From positions 5,569,169-5,633,168 of the forward strand of contig CAIIXF020000010.1 of NCBI GenBank assembly GCA_903813345.2: a stretch of DNA of 64,000 bases, written 5' to 3'. The notes beneath the pieces were generated by a model. That model saw nothing but the letters and a program-made list of their open reading frames with translations. It searched no databases and had not been told where the DNA came from. The stretch is from Owenia fusiformis. Its lineage: Eukaryota > Annelida > Polychaeta > Sabellida > Oweniidae. The position numbers were made by a program, and so were the translations under genes. The stretch's first letter is position 1. The number at the start of each line of letters is the position of its first letter. Positions 1-10,845 of this stretch are shown here, one piece after another.

Positions 1-256
1 TAGTGCCATAATGCATGTTATAGAACAGTACAGTATATGATATTGCAATTGATATGCCTGTTGACTTTGAAGTTATCTAGAAACAAATAAGAATCTTGTA
101 TAATTTATTTATCTTTTACTTTACATTACATTACAAAATGCAGGTATATACTAACGCTGTCCAAAAGTTAAGGTAACCAGTTGCAAATATTTTTAACTGG
201 CTATACCAGTTAATTCAGACCATATTTGGCAATAATATTGTATTTAATCTCTAAGT

Positions 257-330
257 TCACCTGCATAGCTCAGTCAGCGCATGTACCTCTTACGCAATAG
301 GTCCCGGATTCGATCCCCCTTCAGGCAAGA
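257..330 (+). repeat. tRNA-derived SINE head (pol III A and B boxes)
   Basis: An A-box-like TAGCTCAGTCAG lies at about 266-277 and a B-box-like GGATTCGATCC at 306-316, about 40 bp apart, as in a tRNA gene or tRNA-derived SINE promoter. The outer CCTG at about 260 can pair with CAGG at about 322. The rest of the acceptor and anticodon arms do not fold cleanly, so a working tRNA is unlikely. The SINE body would run downstream, but no second copy in the window fixes its 3' end. The call rests on box motifs only. Confidence 0.5.
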
Positions 331-823
331 CTAATTTGTTGTTTACGTCAAGTACTTCAGGGTGTTTGACTGAGTGGTCCACAACATGTAAAAAGGCCTT
401 TGTGGGCACTTGTATGACTATGTGTATGAGTTCACATAAAAGAACACAGGACTTCTCCAAGGAGGGGTTCTGGGTCTGCCTTCCACGGTTATACTTTAAA
501 TACAACCATATATATTTGGGATTATTGCTCACCTTTAGGGGGCAAACTTTAAGAAGGTGAGGCAAATTAAATTTGGTGAGGAATATATCTATGTCTGGAC
601 TTCATTTCCACTATTTAGATTGAAAAAGCATCTCAACATTTTGTTTCTGGAAAATTTAGAAATAACTTTGAAATATCATTTGAAATGCATTGTTTTCATA
701 TTATTGTATTATTTCATATATTGTAGAACTGTTCTGTTGTTTATTATAAATAGATAATGTTTTTGCAAACTGTCTCAAAAACAAAAAAGAGATTTTAATA
801 TAGCTTTTATTTGAAAGAGAATA
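331..823. other. No gene seen; possible SINE body then AT-rich DNA
   Basis: Short reading frames on both strands here show no recognisable domain. The part up to about 560 may be the body of the SINE that begins at 257. The remainder is AT-rich with no motif I can support. Confidence 0.4.
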
Positions 824-997
824 CAGTAAAACCTGTCAACCTGTGAACACCTCTCTCTAGTGAACACCTGTCTCTAGTGGACACTCTTCCTCCGCACATA
901 CTTTCCTGACTTCTGTATTAATTATCATATCTGTAGTGAACACCTACCAGCACATTATTTCTTTGCAAAAAATGTTCAATTTACACAGGTTTTACTG
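824..997. mobile_element. MITE with TIR CAGTAAAACCTGT (Tigger/pogo-like), copy 1
   Basis: The element begins TA|CAGTAAAACCTGT and ends with the inverse, ACAGGTTTTACTG|TA, giving a TA target duplication. The interior carries repeated GTGAACACCT motifs and the phrase CTTCCTCCGCACATACT. The same phrase appears in the copy at 52336. TA duplication and TIR sequence are typical of non-autonomous pogo/Tigger (Tc1-mariner) elements; that class assignment is from family knowledge. No transposase is present. Degenerate relatives lie at 40903, 54147, 56502 and 59047, and a minisatellite derived from the family lies at 13557. Confidence 0.75.
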
Positions 998-2430
998 TAA
1001 TCATTTGCACTTCTAACATTGTCTCCTTGTGTGAATATTTAAGCTCACACGTCACAAATTTCAATGACGATATCATATTTTTGCTGTGGCCGACTCTATT
1101 TTTTCATAAATGGCCACTCTTATCAAACTTACAGCTATTCTGAAAAAAGTGACAGATGAATATTGTTGCAATTCTTTACTCCAACTTCATTTATTAGACT
1201 AGAAATCGAAGAGCCTTCAGATAAGGAAGCTACTTAGACAGGCACAGGTTGATGTGAAAGATTATTTTGACTTAACCCAGCACATTAAAGCAAATTACAG
1301 ATTGCAATAAAAACCTTCAATGTCATAGGGTTACAATTACATACCTGCCAACCATTTGCTAGTAACAATAGGTAATTAAAAAACAGCATCACAATAAGAA
1401 GTTTTAAAACCTCATAAAAGAAAGGACATTTTTTTTAATTTAGGGAATTAAAAAACAGGAAAATTGGGAAAAACAGGTTAAATCAAGAAAAAATCAGGAT
1501 AACATTTTTTAATAAACAGGGGAATGAGGACAGGAGATATAAAGATAAAAAGAGAGTTGAAATCAAAAAGACAACTTAAAAGTATAAATTCAAGAGAGCC
1601 TGAATATACAGGATATGCCCCAAAACAGGGAATATTGCGATTTAAATTTAGGAGTTGGCAGTCAAGTAATTAGCTGTTTCTATCATCATAGCAGAAAGGA
1701 GCTTACTGAGGTCATAATGACCAGACATGTTCACAAGACCAGACATGTCCATAAATATGCGGGAAAGCTGATTTTCAAAGAACCACCCTATGGATTTTTT
1801 TTAATCAACATGGCTGCTTTCAAAAGAATCATTTTAAAGGTCTCATATGAAGTTTAAACCATTTCGGCTCATATTATAATGTAGTCCTTCAATCAAAATG
1901 AATTTTAAAAAGAATATTTTGCCACCTGAGTGACATCACAACATATTCTTGTGACATCACAAATGTTTAAAATTGTTTTAAAAGTTCAAATATGCTTAAA
2001 ATCTTAGATTGATTTGAATTTTGCCTGATCTATTCAATGGAGTGAAAAATATTATGTTTTACAGTATTGAGTGTTGCTCATCTAAACTTGTTTCTAAAAT
2101 GGTGGGAAATTCAAATATTTGAAATTTATAAGATGAACAAGTTTTTTTCAAAAGATCTTCAGATTTGTCTCAAATCATGAAAAGTAATATTTGAATGATT
2201 AAAGCTATATTTTCAAACTTTGCACGGGGCCTTTAAGTTGACTTGACTAATTTTATATTAGAGTTCCTTAAAGGCAGCTTAAAGTTTGAGTAAAGAAGCT
2301 GTTCATTCATCTGTAAGTCAGTCAGGATGATAAAGAAACATTATAATTTCTGATTACTCAAAAACTGGTAATGGATTTGGTCCAAATTGATAGGACCTCT
2401 ACTCTAGACTGGTGTGATATTAATTTTGTA
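998..2430. other. No gene seen; AT-rich with an A/G-rich stretch
   Basis: The stretch at about 1410-1610 is strongly A/G-rich with repeated AACAGG and GGAAAA words. No reading frame with a recognisable domain, no splice-bounded exon and no inverted-repeat element was found. Confidence 0.4.
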
Positions 2431-2635
2431 CAGGCCCGTAGCCAGGGGGGGTTCGCAGGGTTCGGGCGAACCCCCCCCTGGCCAAAAATTCTTTCAAAAT
2501 CATGCAGTTTTTCACAATTTTGAGCACTTTTCAAGTGATTTTAGCCATATTTGGGCCAAAATTGTCAAATGTGAACCCCCCCTGGAAATTTTTGAAAAAT
2601 GAACCCCCCCTTGGCAAATCCTGGCTACGGGCCTG
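2431..2635. mobile_element. 205-bp MITE, TIR CAGGCCCGTAGCCAGG, 5-bp TSD, copy 1
   Basis: The element starts CAGGCCCGTAGCCAGG and ends with CCTGGCTACGGGCCTG, in the same phase and perfectly inverted. It is flanked by TTGTA on both sides (2426-2430 and 2636-2640), a 5-bp target duplication. C-rich tracts of the AACCCCCCC type lie just inside both ends. Other copies are at 21180 (inverted orientation) and 30278 (split by another element), each with its own 5-bp duplication. A TIR beginning CAG with a 5-bp duplication fits the hAT5-type group; that assignment is inference. Confidence 0.85.
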
Positions 2636-5600
2636 TTGTATGTAGTCTTTGTAAATAGACCTCTCAGTAAACAGGCTGGATAGAAAAGATACGGATACGG
2701 ACTCACCAATAAGCATGATGTATGTGTAACAGAAACAGTCATTTGAATATTAAACAAATCAAGCATCCATGATCCACTTTAGGAATCAAATGGCCATTTT
2801 CTTAACAATAAAAGTCACTCTGCATATTCTAATCTCTTACTCTTAGTCAATATAGAACTATTTGTCAACATATGGATTACTCTAAAGCCAGGAAATTTCG
2901 TTTGACATTAATGTGCCTGATGAATGGTTGTTTTCAATATATAACAGGCCACTTTTGTCAGGAGAGAAATCCGGTTTGTGATTGCATTTTCTGTTGGATA
3001 TATTTATGACCATGAAGATGAAAGAATGTTTTATCAATCTTTATGAAGTTATTGAGGTTCAAAATAGGATAAGGGCCAGAGGATTGATAATTTTTTTTTT
3101 CCTGATGAGTAACTGACAAAAACCTCATAACTATATATTTTCCTGACAATATAGAGTTGTTTTGCTATTCAAAGATCTGGTACAGTGGCGGCCTAGGACC
3201 CCCTCACTTTGGTAGGATTTCGGGCCCAAAATGTTCAAGTTTTTGGCCAAATCTGATATTGTTCACCCTGTGCCTTCCCTTATTCATTTGAGGCATCTCA
3301 TAGAACTACCTTACATTGTACATTATCCTTTGTTTTGTCTCATTATAAAACAATTAAGTCTAAGTTGACTTCCCTTTATTGTCCCTGTCATTATTGTGTT
3401 TTTTATTATGTGCCTAAATGACATCAATTTGTTAAAGTATTTCTTTAAATCATCAAGACCACTTACCATTATTATCACCACCTCATTACCTTCATTTGTG
3501 TTTAAATTATTTATTACCATTTTACCATCAAATAGCAATATAGATTAAATCAACTAATGGCCGTTTGTGTTTGTTTTTTCGCTCAAATTTTTATTGCTCT
3601 CTTGGGTGCAATGTTGGGATTAGTTTGCTGGGATAGTATGTGACGTGCGTGCCAAAATCATCTTGTCTACCCATTTCCTGACAAACCACAAACCATGTAA
3701 TAGATTTTTATGCATTTCCAAGCGTACTGTTTCAGGGATTAGTTTGAAAGTCCAAGTATGCTTGTATATAAATCTACAATTGTTCAGTTTGGGGCATTCT
3801 AGATAAATTGCAAAACAGCCATTTTTGATTTTCTTGAAACTTATTGTCTGTAAAAGTTTTGTCACCAGGTTTCCAGCCAAAGTGTTTTATTGATTGATTT
3901 TATTGTTTAAATTTTTAGGTATGTTTCTTGGTATTTAAGCCTACAACAGATTATATACTATTAGTCTTTGGGCATGCTGAATAAAGGACTGGTTGTGGTT
4001 TGGTAATTTTAAAAAAAAATTCTCTTAAACAGTTATCAAAACATTATCTGAAAAGATTACTTCCCATCAATGCAATGGTCATCTTTTGAAAAGTATCAAT
4101 TTGATTTGAAAAATGTTTTAATTTTTTTTTACTGTATATTTAAAAAAAACATTCAACACTGTATTTTGTATTTGATACTTTGTGTTTGGAATGAAATAAA
4201 ACATCTATCCACCTCTTCTTAGAACTGGTCTGTTAGTATTGTCACTTTTAAAATTTCATTAATTTATTTCAAATTTTCAGGGATGTTTCTCAAACTGATT
4301 AGATTTTTGATGTGCTGGATAATTTTCAATTTGGCCATCTTGGATTTTCTGTCTGAAAACCTTATTGTATAAAACCTTGTCTACATTGTTTATATTAACT
4401 CTTCTTGTTATTCTATTCAAGGGTGCTATATTTTTCATCCTGTCCCTTGTTCATGTTTGAGATTTTTAAATTAACTGTTCAAAATGAAACATTCACTCTT
4501 ATCACGCAACCAGTTTGAGTCTGGTATCATCATTAGGCAAAAATGTTCAATATCTGCAAAAGTTAAATTTCCATTGGGATTGCGTATGCAACTCTATTGC
4601 GATTGCAATAATTAAATGTACTTTGATCGAATGACATTTGTGGATTGGGACTTGTTTTTTAAAAAACAATCAAGAAATTTATCACTCTAGTACCTACCCA
4701 TATCTCCGTCAAGATGACATTGTTTGGAAGTTTTCCATAACGGCAACTGGGTCATCCTTGATGTTAGGCTATTTCAAATATTCCTTGAGCTGGGATAGTG
4801 ATGCCCTGAACTTGAAGGATGGACTGGTTACCATGTTTAATTGATTTCACCTTTTTGAAATTGTGAGTTTCACTTGCAAAATGTCTGGTTTGAATAATTC
4901 TTCGGATAACAAGGTCTGAGACAATGAAACATAATCTCAGATTACAGGATTTGCTAGAATTCCTTGAGGCTATGCATTTGACTATGATATGATATTCAAC
5001 ACCACAAGGGAAGTCAATAACAATCAATTCAATAACTTGTTTATGACAGATCACTAACCTAAAATGTCTCCTGAGATTTCCACGTCCAATGAGTGGCAGT
5101 CTGGGTCAAATTAAATGATGCCCTAAGCCCTATAGTTTTTGATTAAAGGGCCTTCTTAAAACAGGTAACTCATGGAATGCATGACACTTAAAAGGACTTG
5201 ATTCGTGATGTTGTTCAGAAAAAATAGTTGCTTTCTTAAATATCTCCCTCCCCTCTTCATAAATTATAATTCAATCAATTGTAATTTATTAACTATGGAA
5301 TGAATATAATGAGAAAAGTCTATAAATAAAAGGTATTATGTACTTGCTTGTTTCTTGTTGTGATTCTTCTGAAAGATGTAATATCTCCAGCTCACTTAAG
5401 CTCATAAATTATGAATCTGATTCCATTTGCAAATGAGTCTTTTATGAAAGTTTGTATCAATCAGAAATTGAAAGATAATCTTTACGCTATATTGAATATG
5501 CTTTTTGTCCCATTTGAATATTGTTGTATATATTACAGAAAGTTAAAACCATGTCTCGATATATCATTATTATGTTATTACATTACAATTGTGTTGCATA

Positions 5601-6062
5601 TGTTGTTTTGTTGGCGTTCTTGATTTATTTTCAGTGATATTGCTTTGATATAAATTGGAAAATTAATTCAGAAATAAATTATTTATTTGAGTCCGTAAGA
5701 AATTTTGAGAAGATGCCGTAGTTTTGTACATGATGATATAAGTAACTGTCAATGGCAGTCTGCATTTGATGGTTGGCATTCAGCAGTCAATGTCTGTAAC
5801 AAATGGCAGGTGGTGACATTTTGCATGTTAATGTCTTGTTTTCTCTTGTCAGTTATTCTAATAAATGAATCTTTTAAGTGATCTTGTGAAGCCTTTTACT
5901 CGGATGTTTGTCTAAGAATTACTCAATTACTGGTTTATCATAGAAATCAAATATATTTTGACATAGACAATATTAAATAAAAAGTTATTATTAAAAGTTA
6001 ATTGTAAGCTTTTATTCACTCACTGCTACCCACCTAATTACACAGACGTATCGTCGGTGTAT

Positions 6063-6064
<2 letters not shown>
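2636..6064. other. No gene seen; scattered repeat fragments
   Basis: Two fragments are recognisable. At about 3253-3280, GATATTGTTCACCCTGTGCC matches the tail of the repeat at 60432. At about 5757-5845 there is a 3'-end fragment of the family whose 5' hairpin is at 51195, sharing CTGTAACAAATGGCAGG and ATTTTGCATGTTAATG. The rest is AT-rich, with only short reading frames that lack recognisable domains. Confidence 0.4.
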
Positions 6065-6098
<34 letters not shown>

Positions 6099-6131
6099 TT
6101 TATTTTATTTTTTTATTTATTTTTTTTTTTT
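6065..6131. repeat. Poly(T)/T-rich tract = LINE poly(A) tail
   Basis: An uninterrupted T-run at 6065-6095 is followed by T-rich sequence with A interruptions. Its position directly downstream of the minus-strand LINE 3' UTR identifies it as the retroposed poly(A) tail. Confidence 0.8.
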
Positions 6132-6428
6132 ATTCCTTCATTCTTATTTATGTACATGTAAATGTAAATATAAATATGTACATGTAAATGTAATGCAATT
6201 AATAATATAAATAAAATTTACGTAGACAAAAAAATACACTTATAGTTATGTTGTAAATGTATGTTGACTAAATGAATGTTGAATAAAATTGCAATTGTTG
6301 TTGATTGTTGATTGATAAAAGAATGAGTAAGGATAAAGTGTATGTAAAACCAATGCAAGGGGTGTGCTTTCCTATCCTATTTTGATGCTGTTTACTATAT
6401 GTTGTAAAGGGATCTACAATGTTTTTAT

Positions 6429-8951
6429 TTACTGCTTGAATATCTTTTGAGCAGTTTTCCATGCTTTGTCATGGGCTTCTAACTTGTTATTCTTCTCTGC
6501 ATTGCTTCTGCTTATGATTTCCTGGGCTTCAACATATTTCTTGAGGCCTGTCATATTTGGTGGTTTATTGTCTAATTTGTTGAGATAGATGTAGTGTTTA
6601 ACCAAGAGTAGCGTCAGGTTTTCTCCCAAACTGGTGTTCTCTCCTAGGAAGTATTTTGCTCTTGTCAGGTTTTGTATTTGACACAGTTGGGTGACCATCT
6701 CTATGAATGGTTTGACAGCTATACATTCGTATAGTCCATGTTCGATGGTATCCTGTTTGTCTTCTTTACACAATTCACATTGTGGGCTTGTTTTGATTTT
6801 CATATTGTGTAGCATTTTGTTGAAAAATATTGTTCGAAGTAATATTCTATATTGGAAATATCTCAGTTTTGTTTCCTTTGTTGTTATGTATATTCTACAG
6901 TAGTTGCTTTTCCAGTTTATATTTGTGTTGTCTATCGCCTTTTCCCATAGTTGTTGTTGTTTTATTGGTTCTTCAGTGTGGCTTTTTATTAGTATGTTAT
7001 ATGTATCCTTATTCGTCATTGTTTGTAGTTCCTTTATAGAAATGGATTTTTCTTTCACATCAGTTTCTGTCTCGGTCCTTCTCGGTGTTTTTATTTGGTT
7101 TCTCCATTCAGCTGGTATGCTGTGTATGATGTGGTACCATTGAATGAATGTTGTGTTTATTAAATCAAATTTCCTTTTCAGTGCTTGGTACGGGATTAAT
7201 TGATTGTCCTCATACAACTGTTTGATATATATTATCCCTTTGGATTTCCACCCCTCTATATATAAGGTCTCTCTTCTATTTTGTACATGTCTATTGTTCC
7301 AAATTATCTGGTTTTCAGGTGTATGGATGTCCTTGTACTCCTTATAATGTATTGCACACCATGCATTGTATACGTCCCTTGCTGCTGTAAGTTTGATGTT
7401 GCTGGCAATCATCGGATTGATTTCTCTGAGGTTGTATTCCCATGCATGTTCTCTGATATCTTCAAACTGCTGTTGCCAGAGTATTTTCCACTTACTTTTT
7501 ATGTTGTCGTCCGTTAATTTTTTAATCCATTTGAGTTTTAATTTATTAGCAAGTGATGGAATATGCGTCATTTCAAGACCTCCATAAGGTATTCCCCCTC
7601 TTAATGTTTTTCTTGCTATTTTGTCCGGTTTTCCGTCCCATACAAAATCAAATAGTATTCTTTCTAGTTCTTTGGTCATTTCAGCTGTTGGTGCTTTTAA
7701 CACTGACATTGGATATGTTAACTGTGATAAAAGTAGTGACTTTATAACCACGATTTTACCCATCAGGGATAGATTTCTTTGCTTCCATATTTGTGCTAAT
7801 CTTAGTATAGTCCTGATTGGTTTGCTATAGTTGATTTCTTCTATGTTTCTTCCATCTATCGGTATTGTTAAGCCTAGGAGGTTAATCTCCTTTTCTTCTA
7901 GATTCACTCCAATATTTGTGCATATTCTCTGTGTCTTTTGTTTGTTTATCTGGTTGTCTTTTCCAATGGTTACTACTGTTGTCTTTTCTTTATTGATTTT
8001 AAGTCCTGATATCATCTCAAATTTATTAAAAAGATCTAGTGCATTTTCTAAATATGAGGCGTCTTTAAGGAACAAGCAGGTTTCATCTGCATATTGCGAG
8101 ATTCTGAGTTCTTCGTTTTCTGTTAGATTGATACCTTTTATTTTGTCTGTCTTCCGTGTAGCATTGCTAAGAACTTCTGCACATAGGATGAATATGTAAG
8201 GACTCAATGGGCAGCCTTGTCGTACACCTCTTTCAAGGTTGAAGTACCTGGATGTGAAGCCATTGTTTATTATAGTGCTGTTTATTCCATTGTAGAAAGT
8301 TTCAACCCAGGCTATTAAGTCTGTGCCAAAATTAAAATACTTCAAGGTTTTATAGATGAATTTCCACTCCAATGAGTCGAATGCCTTTTGGAAGTCGATA
8401 GTTGCCATAATGCCATTCTTTCCTTGTTGAGTCAAGTGTTCCATTACATCTAGTGATAGTCTTATGTTCTCACCTATGTATCTGTTTGATATAAATCCTG
8501 TCTGGTCTACGTTGATAAGTTTGTAAAGAACTTTTTTAATGCGTTCTGCTATGGCCTTTGTCATTATTTTGTAGTCGTTGTTAAGTAGGGTTATGGGTCT
8601 CCAGTTCTTTATTTTGTTTGGATCTTTACCTTTTTTGGGTATTAGAGTAATTATTCCTCTTTTTTGTTCTATCGTCATGTCTTTGTTATTTTTTGAGTAG
8701 TTGAAGCTTGCACACATTGGGTCTATGATGTCATCTACAAATGTTTTATAAAATTCACTGGAGAGTCCATCGCTTCCTGGGGTTTTGTTGTTCTTGAGGT
8801 TTGAAATTTGTCTTCTGCATTCATCTGCTGTTATATGCCCTTCACAATTTTGTTTTTCATCTTTGTTTAGTTCCAGGTTTTCTCCTTTTGGCGGAACTTC
8901 CTCCGGGACTAGGTTTCGGTAAGATTTTTTTATTTCCCGATTTACACCTAC
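6429..8951 (-). CDS. LINE ORF2 fragment: reverse transcriptase plus C-terminal Cys/His knuckle
   Basis: This is the RT part of a non-LTR retrotransposon ORF2, which would copy element RNA at a nicked target. The frame is open for 78 codons upstream of the first Met (8717), and that stretch encodes TPGSDGLSSEFYK, a typical pre-RT motif, so translation of the parent element passed through. Counting from Met 8717: block 1 at about residues 21-45 (LIPKKGKD...NWRPI), the first catalytic Asp at 108 (ATIDFQKAFD), GVRQGCPLSP at about 164-173, and the active-site box at 209-212. That box reads YADE instead of YADD (GAA codon at 8084-8082), so an essential metal-binding Asp is replaced. GLKINKEKT and NLLGL follow. 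A C-x2-C...H-x4-C cluster lies near the C-terminus. The endonuclease domain is missing. No in-frame stops suggest a fairly young insertion, but activity is unlikely. Confidence 0.9.
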   Translation of the reverse strand, partial: VGVNREIKKSYRNLVPEEVPPKGENLELNKDEKQNCEGHITADECRRQISNLKNNKTPGSDGLSSEFYKTFVDDIIDPMCASFNYSKNNKDMTIEQKRGIITLIPKKGKDPNKIKNWRPITLLNNDYKIMTKAIAERIKKVLYKLINVDQTGFISNRYIGENIRLSLDVMEHLTQQGKNGIMATIDFQKAFDSLEWKFIYKTLKYFNFGTDLIAWVETFYNGINSTIINNGFTSRYFNLERGVRQGCPLSPYIFILCAEVLSNATRKTDKIKGINLTENEELRISQYADETCLFLKDASYLENALDLFNKFEMISGLKINKEKTTVVTIGKDNQINKQKTQRICTNIGVNLEEKEINLLGLTIPIDGRNIEEINYSKPIRTILRLAQIWKQRNLSLMGKIVVIKSLLLSQLTYPMSVLKAPTAEMTKELERILFDFVWDGKPDKIARKTLRGGIPYGGLEMTHIPSLANKLKLKWIKKLTDDNIKSKWKILWQQQFEDIREHAWEYNLREINPMIASNIKLTAARDVYNAWCAIHYKEYKDIHTPENQIIWNNRHVQNRRETLYIEGWKSKGIIYIKQLYEDNQLIPYQALKRKFDLINTTFIQWYHIIHSIPAEWRNQIKTPRRTETETDVKEKSISIKELQTMTNKDTYNILIKSHTEEPIKQQQLWEKAIDNTNINWKSNYCRIYITTKETKLRYFQYRILLRTIFFNKMLHNMKIKTSPQCELCKEDKQDTIEHGLYECIAVKPFIEMVTQLCQIQNLTRAKYFLGENTSLGENLTLLLVKHYIYLNKLDNKPPNMTGLKKYVEAQEIISRSNAEKNNKLEAHDKAWKTAQKIFKQ

Positions 8952-8954
8952 TTA

Positions 8955-10442
8955 TAAGTCACGTTGTGGATAATAATTTGGCTCGAAGTTAAGGAAGATA
9001 GTCTAGTTTGAGAATATGTCGATGGTTTTAGGTTTTATATGTTAACAAAGACACAATTCACGTATTTAGTCCCTCGCTTTTCTTACACTGACGAACGACA
9101 AATATCAGTGTAATATTGGCAATATTAATGCCTTTTCTAAAAAGTGTCCGCAAATATATACTCTTTATTTTTTATAATCCCTAAAACATAGCCCATTGTC
9201 ACTGATTCTCTAGAATTTTTTAGAATCTAGCATATTTTCTCATTCTCTTGTATTTCTGGTTTTCAGCCCATTGTCTTATTTTTTAATTCCTGAGGCATAA
9301 ATGTGTTTCACATGTAACAGGTTATTAACCTTATAGAAAAATGGAAATCCTGGATTTATTGATTTCTCTCAAACAATTAAAGAAGTGATTCATTCTTGAT
9401 TTCCATTTTTCTGTAATTATGGCTTGAAATTGTTGATCATGTAATTTATTTTAGATGATATCTTATTCATATTTTTTCATTGAGATGATGGTGTTTATTT
9501 TGCGTAATGATGGCTCCCTCTCATCTAAATCAATGAAATTGTCTGACAAATGGTTGTTGAAGTGCTGTGACATAACCAACTACTCCCTGATGCTTCCTTC
9601 CTGAATACTTCTTAAAGTGCTTCTTACTTCAACTTTTCTACTGCTTTGAACCGTACTTTTAGGGAAAACATCAAGAATGCACTATACAGCCCTGCAAATT
9701 TTCTGGCGGTCAAAAGTATCTTGATCCCATCAAGGTATTTATTAAAGTAAGGAAATGTATGTTTGTGCAGAAAGGACTTAATAAAGGTTGAATGATAGGG
9801 AGTCAATGTTTCATATATCAGATTTTGAGGGACCTGTTTTAAATTTTTTTTGATCTTTATAAGTCGATAAGTGTCTTATATAATGCCTTGTTCAAATGAG
9901 TGTCCAATTTCAAAATGGCCACCACTGAACCATTTCTGCCTTTTCATTTGTACTGTATTATCTTGTTATATATTTGCTATAAATTATGATTTGTTTTGAG
10001 TGATCTGGTAGAATTCAACAGAGGCTCATGATTTAAATGTGTTCTCATAAATGCTGTAACTATTGAATCACTCCCTCGATTATGTCTGCCGAGTAATAGC
10101 GCTACTTTGAGTGTAGTTGTCTACAAATCAATCTAGCCAGTTATTGCAGCACATACTTAAGGTTCTTATATACTAGGGGGTCAGTTGGATTTCTTATCTT
10201 TTAGTTTTAGACCACTCATTCACATCATATCATATTGTATCATTTCACATCATATCGTATTATATATCATATCATGAACCTCATATACTATTGTGTTTTA
10301 TTTTTGGGCCATTTATACCATTGTAATGTTGCATATCTGTTGGGATATCTTATCTTACTATTACTATTACATTATAGAAAAAAAGGAATCAAAAGCAATT
10401 TGAAAATCAACAAAGGCAATATAAACATTCCCACATCTACAC
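8955..10442. other. No gene seen; AT-rich
   Basis: Only short reading frames without recognisable domains are present. At about 10210-10275 there is a small imperfect CATATCAT-type simple repeat. Confidence 0.4.
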
Positions 10443-10845
10443 GGGGTCTTAACTTCGACCGTTATTTTGAATTTTTGACCTACTGGATGTTTGAAAATCA
10501 AGGATTACGAGTCTCATACTGCACCATTTTTCTTCAAACTTGTTCCATTCAAAGCATAACCAAAATCCCTTTCTGATGGTACATGATTCTCTTAAACAGA
10601 GTCCATACTTCCAGCGGCATTTTGGTCCCCAACTGTAAGAAGGTCTTCTAACAGCTGGGGACCAAAACGCTGCTAGAACGAGAAACTCTTTACAATAAAG
10701 TAATGCTCAGACAGAAAGGCAATTTTGTTCTGCTTTTAATGGTATAAGTTTGAAGAAAAACGGTGCAATATGAGACTCGCAATCCTTGATTTTCAAACAT
10801 CCGGTAGGTCAAAAATTCAAATTAACGGTCGCAGTTAGGACCGCA
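10443..10845. mobile_element. Palindromic MITE, about 120-bp arms
   Basis: The arm beginning GGTCTTAACTTCGACCG at about 10445 is repeated in inverted orientation ending ...CGGTCGCAGTTAGGACC at about 10842. Identity continues through GATGTTTGAAAATCAAGGAT to the GCACCATTTTTCTTCAAAC block. A smaller hairpin near the centre pairs TTTTGGTCCCCA (about 10620) with TGGGGACCAAAA (about 10656). No coding capacity is seen. Target duplication and superfamily are not resolved. Confidence 0.7.

Larger units (their letters stand above)
6065..8954 (-). mobile_element. 5'-truncated LINE, L1/Tx1-like
   Basis: On the minus strand, an RT reading frame (8951-6429) is followed by about 300 bp of 3' UTR and then a poly(A) tail, seen as the T-run at 6065-6095 and T-rich DNA to about 6131. 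The frame closes at a TAA at 8954-8952 and no endonuclease or ORF1 lies upstream, so the element is 5'-truncated, as is usual for target-primed LINE insertions. I could not find a convincing target-site duplication. The L1/Tx1-like call comes from the style of the RT blocks and the C-terminal Cys/His cluster. Confidence 0.85.

Noticed and set aside
6691-8199. Plus-strand hydrophobic open frames of 60-122 codons
   Set aside because: They are antisense shadows of the minus-strand LINE reverse transcriptase.
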